From: an uncultured Bacteroidota bacterium
GTDB taxonomy: Bacteria > Bacteroidota > Bacteroidia > Flavobacteriales > Flavobacteriaceae
Length of the DNA: 64,000 nucleotides
Assembly: GCA_903838055.1 (NCBI GenBank)
Contig: CAILWV010000044.1
Coordinates: 124,001-188,000, forward strand
Reading direction: 5' to 3'
The position numbers and the translations under genes are program-made. This document shows positions 53,970 to 63,802 of this stretch, in pieces. Numbering within the stretch: position 1 is the stretch's first letter; every line of letters starts with the position of its first letter. The notes below the pieces were generated by a model that did no database searches, was not told where the DNA came from, and saw nothing but the letters and a program-made list of their open reading frames with translations.

Positions 53970-55325
53970 ATGAAAAAAATCTATTCTGGATTTCTGCTTT
54001 TATCAATTCTTGTTACCTTAATTTGCTGTCAAAAAGGCAAAACGCCCTCAATGGATAACAATTTAATAAATGGCCATCCCTCTTGGATAATGCAGGGTAA
54101 TATTTATGAAGTTAATGTGCGTCAATACACTTCCGAAGGGACTTTGAATGCTTTTGCAAAACACCTAGATCGATTAAAAGCAATGGGGGTACAAACCATT
54201 TGGTTTATGCCAATAAACCCAATTAGCAAGATAGATCGTAAAGGTTCGCTTGGCAGTTATTATGCTGTTTCTGATTACACAGCAATTAATCCAGAATTTG
54301 GGACAATGGATGACTTTAAGAATATCGTAAAAACTATTCACGAAAAAGGCATGAAAGTTATTATTGATTGGGTGCCAAACCATACAGGTGCTGACCATAG
54401 GTGGCTAAAGCAACATCCTGATTTTTTCATTAAAGATAGCACCGGAAAAGCTGCTGTTGCATTTGATTGGGCGGATGTAAGACAATTAAATTATAAAAAT
54501 CCAGCTCTGCAAGATAGTATGATTGCTGCAATGAAATTTTGGATTAAAGACACAGATATAGATGGGTTTCGTTGTGATGTAGCTTGGAATGTTCCCGCGG
54601 CTTTTTGGCAAAAATCAATTCCCCAACTAAAAAAAATGAAGTCAATTTTTATGCTTGCCGAAGGCGATAGTACCTACTTGCCTAAAAGTGGATTTGATGC
54701 AGTTTATCCTTGGCATATGTTTAAAATGATGGAGAAAATTGCAAAAGGAGATCGTCCTGCTTTTGGATTGGATAGTATCAATAAAGAAAATGAAACTAGA
54801 TATATTAAAAACACAATTCAAATGTATTTTACAAGTAATCACGATGAAAATAGCTGGAATCATGCTGATTTCGGAACTTTTCCAAATGAAGTACACGAGC
54901 CATTTGCTGTATTTACTCAAACCATGAAAAACAGTGTACCATTAATTTATAGTGGCCAGGAAGAACCAGTTTTAAGAGCATTGAAATTTTTTGATAAAGA
55001 TCCAATTACTATTAAAAATTTGAAGAGAGAAAAATTTTATAAAACCTTATTGAATCTAAGGAAAAGAAATAGTGCACTTTCTGCTAATTCCTTATTCAAA
55101 AAAGTGAATGCTGGAGACGCAAATGCAATCTATGCATATGAAAGAAAAAATGGTTCTAATAAAATTCTAGTTCTACTTAATCTATCAAATAAAGAACAAT
55201 CGCTAATCCTAACCGACAAGTCATTGTTAGGTAAAACGCATAATGTTTTTAAAAACAAAGTTGAAATATTAAGTTCTCAAGAGATGAAAATGAAGCCTTG
55301 GGGGTATGAAGTTTATGAATATTAA
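53970..55325 (+). CDS. GH13 alpha-amylase-family lipoprotein
   Basis: 451 residues with a lipoprotein signal (SGFLLLSILVTLICC, Cys near residue 20). The GH13 regions are DWVPNHTG (I), DGFRCDVAW with nucleophile Asp near 202 (II), MLAEGDS with acid/base Glu near 229 (III) and TSNHDENSW near 292 (IV). The enzyme should hydrolyse or transfer alpha-1,4-glucans at the cell envelope. It ends with the usual C-terminal beta-domain. No SusCD genes are present in the window. The upstream heptanucleotide array may influence transcription. Confidence 0.92.
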   Translation: MKKIYSGFLLLSILVTLICCQKGKTPSMDNNLINGHPSWIMQGNIYEVNVRQYTSEGTLNAFAKHLDRLKAMGVQTIWFMPINPISKIDRKGSLGSYYAVSDYTAINPEFGTMDDFKNIVKTIHEKGMKVIIDWVPNHTGADHRWLKQHPDFFIKDSTGKAAVAFDWADVRQLNYKNPALQDSMIAAMKFWIKDTDIDGFRCDVAWNVPAAFWQKSIPQLKKMKSIFMLAEGDSTYLPKSGFDAVYPWHMFKMMEKIAKGDRPAFGLDSINKENETRYIKNTIQMYFTSNHDENSWNHADFGTFPNEVHEPFAVFTQTMKNSVPLIYSGQEEPVLRALKFFDKDPITIKNLKREKFYKTLLNLRKRNSALSANSLFKKVNAGDANAIYAYERKNGSNKILVLLNLSNKEQSLILTDKSLLGKTHNVFKNKVEILSSQEMKMKPWGYEVYEY

Positions 55326-55498
55326 TCAAAAAATAATAGAAAATAAAATTCGGATTATTAGCTATATCAAGCATATAAATTTAAAGAACGTCTAAATTAT
55401 TAAGGTTGTTTTTTGTTTGTATTCTATAGATTTCTTTATAAAAACTAATATGCTCTTAAAAAAAGTCAAATAAATCATAAAAAAATATCTTTTTGCTA

Positions 55499-55528
55499 TT
55501 GATTTTCTATTTATAAAATTTATCTTTG
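55499..55528 (+). promoter_or_regulatory. Promoter for atpD-atpC
   Basis: TTG at 55499-55501 and TATCTTTG at 55521-55528 (TAnnTTTG) are 19 bases apart; the atpD start is 62 bases downstream. The separate promoter shows atpDC is its own unit, apart from the rest of the ATP synthase genes, which are not in this window. Confidence 0.75.
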
Positions 55529-55586
55529 CACTCTGAAAAAAGACATCATTTTTTCATTTCTAATACGCTATTAAATAAATACATAA

Positions 55587-57101
<1,515 letters not shown>

Positions 57102-57109
57102 AATTAATT

Positions 57110-57144
57110 GCCTAAAGCCTAAAGCTTAAAGCCTAAAGCATAAA
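57110..57144. repeat. Heptanucleotide tandem repeat between atpD and atpC
   Basis: Five GCCTAAA-type units (GCCTAAA GCCTAAA GCTTAAA and so on) fill the gap just upstream of the atpC start at 57147, where a ribosome-binding region would lie. Confidence 0.9.
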
Positions 57145-57146
57145 AA

Positions 57147-57428
57147 ATGATTTTAGAAATAGTATCACCAGAAGCTACATTATTTAAAGGAGAAGTAACT
57201 TCGGTTTCTTTACCCGGCGTAGATGGTTCTTTTCAAATATTGAATAACCACGCGCCAATAGTATCCATTTTGAAACAAGGAACTGTAAAAATTACAGCCG
57301 CTAGTTTTAATTTCAACAAAGAAGTAGAGGATAAATTTACCAGAGTAAATGACCAAAACTTTAACCTAGAAATAGCATCTGGAACTATTGAAATGAAAGA
57401 CAATAAAGTAATTGTATTAGCCGACTAA
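57147..57428 (+). CDS. atpC: F1 ATP synthase epsilon subunit, short form
   Basis: 93 residues covering only the N-terminal beta-sandwich (MILEIVSPEATLFKGEVTSV; NNHAPIVSILKQGTVKI). The C-terminal helical hairpin that inhibits the enzyme in many bacteria is missing, which I recall as usual in Bacteroidota. It follows atpD; a strong terminator ends the unit. Confidence 0.95.
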   Translation: MILEIVSPEATLFKGEVTSVSLPGVDGSFQILNNHAPIVSILKQGTVKITAASFNFNKEVEDKFTRVNDQNFNLEIASGTIEMKDNKVIVLAD

Positions 57429-57449
57429 GACAATTTCAAAATAAAACTG

Positions 57450-57480
57450 AAAAGCCAAGCAATATTGTTTGGCTTTTTTT
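57450..57480 (+). terminator. Terminator of atpD-atpC
   Basis: AAAAGCCAA(GC) / TTGGCTTTTTT hairpin, 21 bases after the atpC stop. Confidence 0.85.
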
Positions 57481-57483
57481 ATT

Positions 57484-57520
57484 CCCCTACTTTGGAGGGG
57501 TGCCCGAAGGGCGGGGTGGT
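57484..57520. repeat. G/C-rich dispersed extragenic repeat
   Basis: CCCCTACTTTGGAGGGG followed by TGCCCGAAGGGCGGGG: two stacked hairpins in AT-rich surroundings. I recall this sequence type as frequent between genes in Flavobacterium. It lies between the atpC terminator and the convergent small gene at 57564. Confidence 0.6.
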
Positions 57521-57563
57521 TTTTAGAAGCTACTTAAAATTACCAAAAACAATCTTTTTTGAT

Positions 57564-57728
57564 TTATTTTTTAAGAGATTGAATAACCATGGTAGCTAAT
57601 ACATATACTTCGATAGCTAAACCAGTTATCAATACAAATTGCGATAATTTATTACCGTTAATCTTCAGTAAGGCTCCAATAATAACTAGTAGCATTCCAA
57701 TTATTAAAAGGATTAAATGTTTCTTCAT
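57564..57728 (-). CDS. 54-residue two-helix membrane protein, GldL-like
   Basis: The minus strand encodes MKKHLILLIIGMLLVIIGAL then LKINGNKLSQFVLITGLAIE and a short tail ending SLKK: two membrane helices joined by LKINGNKL. The pattern (VIIGALxKI...GxxxE) recalls the N-terminal hairpin of the gliding/T9SS motor protein GldL, though here it stands alone. It starts 6 bases after the XRE gene stop and is the third gene of a leftward operon (DUF2975, XRE, this gene). The real role is unknown. Confidence 0.75.
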   Translation of the reverse strand: MKKHLILLIIGMLLVIIGALLKINGNKLSQFVLITGLAIEVYVLATMVIQSLKK

Positions 57729-57734
57729 ATTTTC

Positions 57735-57947
57735 TTATTTTATTTCGTTTACAAATTCTAATATATCTCCAGGCTGGCATTCTAATACTTCACAGATGGC
57801 CTGCAGAGTTGAAAATCGTACTGCCTTGGCTTTTCCGGTTTTTAAAATTGAAAGATTTGCTGTAGTAATACCAATTTTTTCTGCTAATTCGTTGGATCGC
57901 ATTTTACGTTTGGCCAACATAACATCTAGGTTTAAAATAATTGGCAT
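57735..57947 (-). CDS. Small XRE-type transcriptional regulator
   Basis: 70 residues: LDVMLAKRKMRSNELAEKIG, then ITTANLSILKTGKAKAVRFS and a helix LQAICEVLECQPGDILEFV, the Cro/C1 HTH_26 type. Together with an upstream DUF2975 membrane protein it forms a pair I recall as common in many bacteria, possibly a membrane-linked regulator. The 3-base gap to DUF2975 implies one transcript. Confidence 0.9.
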   Translation of the reverse strand: MPIILNLDVMLAKRKMRSNELAEKIGITTANLSILKTGKAKAVRFSTLQAICEVLECQPGDILEFVNEIK

Positions 57948-57950
57948 AGT

Positions 57951-58463
57951 CTAAATTGTTAATTCATTTTCTTCCTTCATTCTTGTAGCAATTTTAAATA
58001 TGGCACTTATTACAATAAAGAACAGCCCCAAACTTATTGAAATCAAAAAGGAATCATAACTTCCTAAATCTAAGTTTAAGTCAGCTGAATCTTTTTCTAC
58101 GAATTTATAAATAAATAAAGATATATTACTAATTAAAGAAGTTGCGATTACTAATTGCCCAATTAAATTAAATAATTTCACTACTTCTTCATTGAATATT
58201 TCTCTTTTTTGAAACAAACTAACTACTTTTCTCAATAAATAAATGCTGTATAAAAATAACAGCCCACTAACCACGTTTATAAAAACAATTATTTTAGAGA
58301 ATACATCATTAGTTGCAATTTCTTGCCCTTTTATTTTGATAGGAATATCAACTACAAATCCGAATAAATAAAATGGTAAAAATACCACTACTCCAATTGC
58401 TCCGATAAGAGTAAAGAACCAAAATAAATCTAAAATTGCTTTTAAAATGTTTAATTGTCTCAT
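57951..58463 (-). CDS. DUF2975 membrane protein
   Basis: 170 residues with four membrane helices (FWFFTLIGAIGVVVFLPFYL; IIVFINVVSGLLFLYSIYLL; LIGQLVIATSLISNISLFIY; FLISISLGLFFIVISAIF) and a short charged C-terminus. It matches the DUF2975 family. It is first in the operon with the XRE regulator and the 54-residue protein; the role is unknown. Confidence 0.88.
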   Translation of the reverse strand: MRQLNILKAILDLFWFFTLIGAIGVVVFLPFYLFGFVVDIPIKIKGQEIATNDVFSKIIVFINVVSGLLFLYSIYLLRKVVSLFQKREIFNEEVVKLFNLIGQLVIATSLISNISLFIYKFVEKDSADLNLDLGSYDSFLISISLGLFFIVISAIFKIATRMKEENELTI

Positions 58464-58571
58464 GTGTTTTGTTTTTTAATTCGGTACAAATATATAAAAA
58501 TTATTGATAAACAATAATTAAGTATTAAAAAACAGCTATTTTAATAAAATAATTATATCCTTCGGATTTTC

Positions 58572-58579
58572 TATATTTG
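58572..58579 (+). promoter_or_regulatory. -7 box immediately before bioF
   Basis: TATATTTG (TAnnTTTG) ends 6 bases before the bioF ATG, so transcription would begin at or next to the start codon and the mRNA may be leaderless. No clear -33 box is seen. Confidence 0.5.
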
Positions 58580-58585
58580 TACATC

Positions 58586-59764
58586 ATGAAACTTTTTCCA
58601 ACAGCACTTACCCAAAAACTACAACAACGTGAAGCAAGCAATGCTTTACGGAAGTTGCCAGTTTCTAAAGAATTAATTGATTTTGCGTCAAATGATTATT
58701 TGGGTTTTAGTCAATCGGAAACTATTTTCAATGAAACGCACGAGTATCTTTTGCAAAAAAAATTAAAAGTGAATGGCGCAACTGGATCTAGATTAATTTC
58801 GGGAAATCATAATTTATATACTATCACAGAAGAATTTATTGCCAATTTCCACCATGCACCTTCGGCATTGATTTTCAATTCGGGTTATGATGCAAATATT
58901 GGATTTTTTGGTTCCGTTCCGCAGCGTTCGGATATAATACTGTATGATGAATTGTGCCATGCTTCTATCCGTGACGGAATCACGATGAGTAATACTAAAT
59001 CCTACAAATTCCAACATAATAATCCGGATGATTTAGAACGATTAATTTTAAAATTCATAAACCAAAACCCTGAACCCAAAACCCTGAACCCAGAACCCAG
59101 AACCTTTTATATCGTTACCGAAAGTGTTTTCTCTATGGATGGTGATTGTCCGAATCTAGAAGAATTAGTTAGAATATCTGAAAAATATAACTGCAATTTA
59201 GTAGTGGATGAAGCCCATGCCTTAGGTGTTTTTGGAGATTATGGACAAGGATTAGTTCAAAGTTTGGATTTACAAGATAAAGTATTTGCACGAATAATGA
59301 CCTTTGGCAAAGGTTTGGGTTGCCATGGCGCTGCTATTTTAGGAAGCACAGAATTAAAAAGTTATTTAGTTAACTTTGCCCGAAGCTTTATATACACTAC
59401 AGGTTTGTCGCCCCATTCTGTGGCAACAATTTTAGTTGCTTACCAGCATTTGGAAACAGAAAAATTGGCAATGCAAAACCTAAAACATACTATTCAGTTT
59501 TTCAATCAACAGAAAATGCAACTCGGATTAAAACAGCTATTTGTGTATAGTAAATCGGCTATTCAATGCGCTATAATTCCGGGTAATGAAAAAGTAAAAT
59601 CTATTGCCAATAAACTCCAAGAAAGAGGATTTGACGTTAAAGCCATTCTATCTCCAACAGTACCAGAAGGGCAGGAACGTTTGCGATTTTGTTTGCATTC
59701 CTATAATTCGGAAGAAGAAATTTCTAATGTCTTACAATTGTTGAGTACCTTTGTTTTTTTATAG
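58586..59764 (+). CDS. bioF: 8-amino-7-oxononanoate synthase
   Basis: 392 residues from ATG 58586. PLP-dependent alpha-oxoamine synthase: NDYLGFSQS, GATGSRLISGNH, the PLP pocket VVDEAHALGVFG and the Schiff-base Lys in TFGKGLGCHG near 244. It joins pimeloyl-ACP (or -CoA) and alanine in biotin synthesis. An unusual insertion NQNPEPKTLNPEPRTF around 155-170 is encoded by a heptanucleotide tandem repeat. It heads the operon bioF-DUF2007-bioD-bioA. The family also includes 2-amino-3-ketobutyrate ligase, but the neighbours decide for BioF. Confidence 0.93.
   Translation: MKLFPTALTQKLQQREASNALRKLPVSKELIDFASNDYLGFSQSETIFNETHEYLLQKKLKVNGATGSRLISGNHNLYTITEEFIANFHHAPSALIFNSGYDANIGFFGSVPQRSDIILYDELCHASIRDGITMSNTKSYKFQHNNPDDLERLILKFINQNPEPKTLNPEPRTFYIVTESVFSMDGDCPNLEELVRISEKYNCNLVVDEAHALGVFGDYGQGLVQSLDLQDKVFARIMTFGKGLGCHGAAILGSTELKSYLVNFARSFIYTTGLSPHSVATILVAYQHLETEKLAMQNLKHTIQFFNQQKMQLGLKQLFVYSKSAIQCAIIPGNEKVKSIANKLQERGFDVKAILSPTVPEGQERLRFCLHSYNSEEEISNVLQLLSTFVFL
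59061..59106. repeat. Heptanucleotide tandem repeat inside bioF
   Basis: Six or so 7-base units (CCCTGAA, CCCAAAA, CCCAGAA variants). Three units make 21 bases, giving the PEPKTLN/PEPRT peptide repeat. A change of one unit would shift the reading frame. Confidence 0.88.
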
Positions 59765-59765
59765 T

Positions 59766-60176
59766 ATGGAAAAATCGTTATTTACTCTAATAGGAAGATT
59801 TCAGTATTCCTCTGAAGCTATAATTTATCAAGGTAAATTGGAGTCGGAAGGAATTGAAGTTTTCATGAGAGATATTGCTATTGTTGATGCCAATCCAATT
59901 TATAGCAACGCAGTTGGAGGAATTAAGATTTATGTAAAAAATGAAGATGCAGATGCGGCTAAAAAAATAATGGCTCAAATAAGTGAGTTTTCATTAGATG
60001 ACAACAATCAGCTTATTAAATGTCCAAATTGTGGAGCTGAAAAAATTGAAATGATGACTTCGGTTAAGGATATTAAGTCACTTTTAGCATTTGTTTTTTC
60101 GGCGCTAATAAGTATTTATCCATTTCATACCAAGCATAAGTACAAATGTCAAAGTTGTAAATTTGAATTTAACTAA
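59766..60176 (+). CDS. DUF2007 protein with zinc ribbon
   Basis: 136 residues from ATG 59766: DUF2007 signal-transducing-like domain (FTLIGRFQYSSEAIIYQGKL; EGIEVFMRDI), then a CPNCG...CQSC zinc ribbon split by a membrane helix (SLLAFVFSALISIYPFH). It lies one base after bioF and directly abuts bioD, so it is in the biotin operon; no biotin role is known. Confidence 0.85.
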   Translation: MEKSLFTLIGRFQYSSEAIIYQGKLESEGIEVFMRDIAIVDANPIYSNAVGGIKIYVKNEDADAAKKIMAQISEFSLDDNNQLIKCPNCGAEKIEMMTSVKDIKSLLAFVFSALISIYPFHTKHKYKCQSCKFEFN

Positions 60177-60794
60177 ATGAAACTATTCATTACAGGAATC
60201 GGAACCGATGTTGGTAAAACTATTGCTTCTGCAATTATTACGCAAGCATTGGAGTCTGATTATTGGAAACCAATTCAGGCAGGAGATTTAGATAATTCGG
60301 ATAGTCACAAAATTCAAAAGTATATCTCCAACGATAAAACGATAATTCATCCAAACAGTTATAAATTCGCCACTGCCGCAAGTCCGCATTTAGCAGCATC
60401 CAACGAAGGAATTACTATTGATATAAAAAAAATAAAAGAACCAAAAACTACTAATCATTTAGTTATTGAAGGCGCTGGCGGGCTTTTAGTCCCTCTAAAC
60501 AACACAGATTGTATTGTTGATATAATTCAAAATGATTACAAAGTACTTTTGGTTTCTCGTCATTATTTAGGGAGTATCAATTCTACCTTATTAACCTTTG
60601 AAGCCTTAAAAAACAGAAAAATTCCTTTAGCTGGAATTATTTTTTCCGGAAACGTAAACAAAGCTTCCGAAGAAATCATTTTAGCTAAAACCAAAGCTAG
60701 ATTTATAGGAAGAATTGAAGAAGAACCCTACTTTGACGCCAATGTAATTCAACAATATGCTGATGAATTTCGTGAAAATCTACTAAAGCTTTAG
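60177..60794 (+). CDS. bioD: Dethiobiotin synthetase
   Basis: 205 residues with the P-loop GIGTDVGKT at 6-14 and ATP/substrate motifs VIEGAGGLLVPL near 96-107. It closes the ureido ring of dethiobiotin from DAPA, CO2 and ATP. Slightly short but complete. It starts on the base after the DUF2007 stop and precedes bioA by 29 bases. Confidence 0.95.
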   Translation: MKLFITGIGTDVGKTIASAIITQALESDYWKPIQAGDLDNSDSHKIQKYISNDKTIIHPNSYKFATAASPHLAASNEGITIDIKKIKEPKTTNHLVIEGAGGLLVPLNNTDCIVDIIQNDYKVLLVSRHYLGSINSTLLTFEALKNRKIPLAGIIFSGNVNKASEEIILAKTKARFIGRIEEEPYFDANVIQQYADEFRENLLKL

Positions 60795-60823
60795 ATTCTG
60801 AAAATCAAAAATCGTTAATCAAA

Positions 60824-62095
60824 ATGAACCTTTCCAAAAGAGATATAAAACACAACTGGCATCCTTATACACAACATAAAACTGCTTCGCCAGTTGTTGC
60901 TATAACTCAAGGAGAAGGTGCTTTATTATGGGATGAAAACGGAAAGGAGTATCTTGACGCCATTGCTTCGTGGTGGGTAAATCCCTACGGGCATTCTAAT
61001 AAATTTATTGCCGATGCTATTTACAAGCAGCTTACTTCATTAGAACACGTTCTTTTTGGAGGTTTCACTCACGAGCCAGCTGTAGTACTATCTGAAAAAT
61101 TGATGGAAATTTTACCTTCTAATCAAAAGAAAATATTCTATTCAGATAATGGTTCCACCGCTGTAGAAGTTGCCATAAAAGTAGCATTACAATTTCATTA
61201 TAATAAAGGAATTGCCAAAACTAAAATTATTGCTCTTGAAGATGCTTTTCATGGAGATACTTTTGGAGCTATGGCTGCCAGCGGAATCTCCTTTTACACC
61301 CAAGCATTTCAGGGGTCACTTTTAGAAGTTGTTCGAGTGCCAATTCCTACTGAAGGGAATGAACAAAAAGCACTGCAAGTTTTACACGAGTTATTGGCAA
61401 CAAGAGAATATGCTGCCTTTATTTTTGAGCCTTTAGTTTTAGGTGCAGCAGGAATGGTAATGTATTCTCCGGAAGTTTTAGATAAAATGATAGCGTTATG
61501 CAAAGATTATTCTGTTTTCACCATTGCAGATGAGGTGATGACTGGATTTGGTAAAACAGGAAAAACATTTGCAACCGATTATTTGGTAAACAAACCCGAC
61601 ATGATGTGCTTGTCTAAAGCATTAACTGGAGGTACAATCCCTATGGCAATTACCACTTTTACTCAAGAAATTTACGACGGATTTTATGATGATGACGTCA
61701 ACAAAGCTTTATTTCATGGGCATACGTTTACTGCCAATCCTACGGGTTGTGCTGCGGCAATAGCAAGTTTAGAGTTGTTGCAAACTAAGGAAATGCAATT
61801 AAATATTGAACGTGTAAATTTAAGTCATTTAGATTTTGAGAATAAAATAAAAAACCATCCTAAAGTAAAAGCTACTAGGGTACTTGGAGTAATATTTGCA
61901 CTTGAAATAAATACTAGTTCTCAGGAGAGTTATTATGGAAACCTACGAAATAAATTATATAATTTTTTTATTGAAAATGGAGTTATTCTTCGGCCTGTAG
62001 GAAATATAGTATATGTTTTGCCTCCCTATGTCATGACTAATAGCCAATTGCAAAAAGTATATCAAACTATTGAAAACGCATTAGAAATAGTGTAA
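60824..62095 (+). CDS. bioA: Adenosylmethionine-8-amino-7-oxononanoate aminotransferase
   Basis: 423-residue class III aminotransferase: WHPYTQHK near the N-terminus (BioA hallmark), SDNGSTAVEVAIK, the DEVMTGFGKTG motif with PLP-binding Asp, and Lys in MCLSKALTGGTIPMA near 266. It converts KAPA to DAPA with SAM as amino donor. It is in operon with bioF and bioD; the order of steps is bioF, bioA, bioD. bioB is not in the window. Confidence 0.96.
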   Translation: MNLSKRDIKHNWHPYTQHKTASPVVAITQGEGALLWDENGKEYLDAIASWWVNPYGHSNKFIADAIYKQLTSLEHVLFGGFTHEPAVVLSEKLMEILPSNQKKIFYSDNGSTAVEVAIKVALQFHYNKGIAKTKIIALEDAFHGDTFGAMAASGISFYTQAFQGSLLEVVRVPIPTEGNEQKALQVLHELLATREYAAFIFEPLVLGAAGMVMYSPEVLDKMIALCKDYSVFTIADEVMTGFGKTGKTFATDYLVNKPDMMCLSKALTGGTIPMAITTFTQEIYDGFYDDDVNKALFHGHTFTANPTGCAAAIASLELLQTKEMQLNIERVNLSHLDFENKIKNHPKVKATRVLGVIFALEINTSSQESYYGNLRNKLYNFFIENGVILRPVGNIVYVLPPYVMTNSQLQKVYQTIENALEIV

Positions 62096-62162
62096 TTTTG
62101 TAGCTATAAAAATATGTCAAAAGCAGCGTTTGAAAATAGTATTCATCCGTGTTCCCATTTAC

Positions 62163-63317
62163 ATGAAACAAAAAATCGCCATAACTTCTCTAGCTTCTAT
62201 TTCTCCGTTAGGAAATAATCCTGAGTCAATTTGGCAAAATTATCTTTCTCCAAAAACACTTATTTCTACTAAGAAATTCAATGGTCAAAATCAATTTATT
62301 GCTTCTATTCCTTCCGAATTAAGAAAGGAATTAGAAATATTAAGATCATCCGAAACTAAATATAAAGCGTTAGACGAAACCGTATTATTAGCGATTTTAG
62401 TTTCTCGCCAAGCAATAAAAAATGCAGGTTGGAAAGAAGGAGATGATTTCGGAATTAATATTGGGTCCTCTAGAGGCGCGACACAATTATTTGAAAAGCA
62501 CCACCAAGAATTCCTAGAAACAGGACGAACATCTACTTTAACATCACCCACAACTACATTAGGAAATATTTCTTCTTGGGTTGCTCACGATTTAAAAAAT
62601 AATGGCCCCGAAATTTCTCATTCTATAACCTGTTCCACCGCTTTACATGCAATTTTAAATGCTGTGGCTTGGTTACAATCGGGGATGGCTGCTAAATTCT
62701 TAGTAGGAGGAAGCGAAGCACCTTTAACGGCTTTTACATTAGCTCAAATGCACGCCTTAAAAATATATGCAAAAGAGGAATCTGAATTTCCATGTAAAGC
62801 ATTCAATTTATATAAAACCAAAAATTCTATGGTTTTAGGTGAAGCAGCAGCTGTGGCTTGTTTAGAACTTGGCTATCAAAAAAACGCGCTTGCCTACATA
62901 GAAGGAATTGGTTACGCTACGGATGATCTTGAACACAATATTTCCATTTCAGATGAAGCTAATTGTTTTCAGAAATCTATGAAAATGGCATTGCAAAACA
63001 CCAATTTAGAAGATGTGGATGCAATTGTAATGCACGCTCCCGGAACTTTAAAAGGAGATACATCCGAATATAAGGCTATTTTAAAAGTATTTGGAGAAAA
63101 TCATCCAATGCTTACTACTAATAAATGGAAAGTAGGCCATGCTTTTGGCGCATCTGGGATGTTAAATATTGAATTGGCACTATTGATGATGCAACACAAT
63201 CAATTTGTTGAAGTACCATTTGCTGAAAGGCAAACAGAACGAAAAAGCATCAAAAAAGTTTTAATAAATGCAGTTGGTTTTGGAGGAAATGCGGTGAGTA
63301 TTTTATTGTCTAAATAG
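62163..63317 (+). CDS. Beta-ketoacyl synthase linked to biotin genes
   Basis: 384 residues from ATG 62163 (an upstream frame to 62130 is less likely). Thiolase-fold KAS II type: active Cys in SITCSTALHA near 157, first His in VMHAPGTLKGD, second His in KWKVGHAFGASG, so the Cys-His-His triad is complete though HGT is changed to HAP. It condenses acyl-ACP with malonyl-ACP. The position after bioA suggests a role in making the pimeloyl precursor, as with BioZ-type enzymes; this is inference. It overlaps convergent recX by 8 bases. Confidence 0.85.
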   Translation: MKQKIAITSLASISPLGNNPESIWQNYLSPKTLISTKKFNGQNQFIASIPSELRKELEILRSSETKYKALDETVLLAILVSRQAIKNAGWKEGDDFGINIGSSRGATQLFEKHHQEFLETGRTSTLTSPTTTLGNISSWVAHDLKNNGPEISHSITCSTALHAILNAVAWLQSGMAAKFLVGGSEAPLTAFTLAQMHALKIYAKEESEFPCKAFNLYKTKNSMVLGEAAAVACLELGYQKNALAYIEGIGYATDDLEHNISISDEANCFQKSMKMALQNTNLEDVDAIVMHAPGTLKGDTSEYKAILKVFGENHPMLTTNKWKVGHAFGASGMLNIELALLMMQHNQFVEVPFAERQTERKSIKKVLINAVGFGGNAVSILLSK

Positions 63318-63789
63318 ATTTTTCTAGTTGCTTTAGTTTATCATAAACCATATCGCTTTCCCATCCTTTACGGAGAAGAAAATCACAAAACTTCTTTCTT
63401 TTTTTAGAAGAATCTCTCTCGGGAAGAGTCTCCCAGTGTTTCTCCGATAATGAATCGAAAGTTGTTTGGTATTCCACCATCGGAATTTCCTTTAGCGATT
63501 TTGAAATTAAATAATCAGAAATTCTTCGAGCTTTGAGTTCGTTTTTTATACGAATCTTTCCCCATTTTTTTTGATGAAATTTACTAATTGTAAATAAAGA
63601 GGCAAATCGTTCTTCATTCAAGAAATTATGCTCAATTAAATGAACAATAACAGTATTTTTTTCGTTTTCAGAAATTAGGAAACCACGCATTTTTTCCATC
63701 ACTTCTAGGTGGCATCGTTCTTGATAAGAACAATAACTTTCCAGCTTTTGAATAACTTCGGCAACAGAGCTTGTTGATTTTGAATTCAA
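63310..63789 (-). CDS. recX: RecX regulatory protein
   Basis: 159 residues of three-helix repeats: AEVIQKLESYCSYQERCHLE, VIVHLIEHNFLNEERFASLF, KWGKIRIKNELKARRISDYL, the RecX pattern. RecX binds RecA filaments and limits their activity. Convergent with the ketoacyl synthase gene; their 3' ends overlap by 8 bases. Confidence 0.9.
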   Translation of the reverse strand: MNSKSTSSVAEVIQKLESYCSYQERCHLEVMEKMRGFLISENEKNTVIVHLIEHNFLNEERFASLFTISKFHQKKWGKIRIKNELKARRISDYLISKSLKEIPMVEYQTTFDSLSEKHWETLPERDSSKKRKKFCDFLLRKGWESDMVYDKLKQLEKSI

Positions 63790-63802
63790 TATTAAAATGA
63801 GT

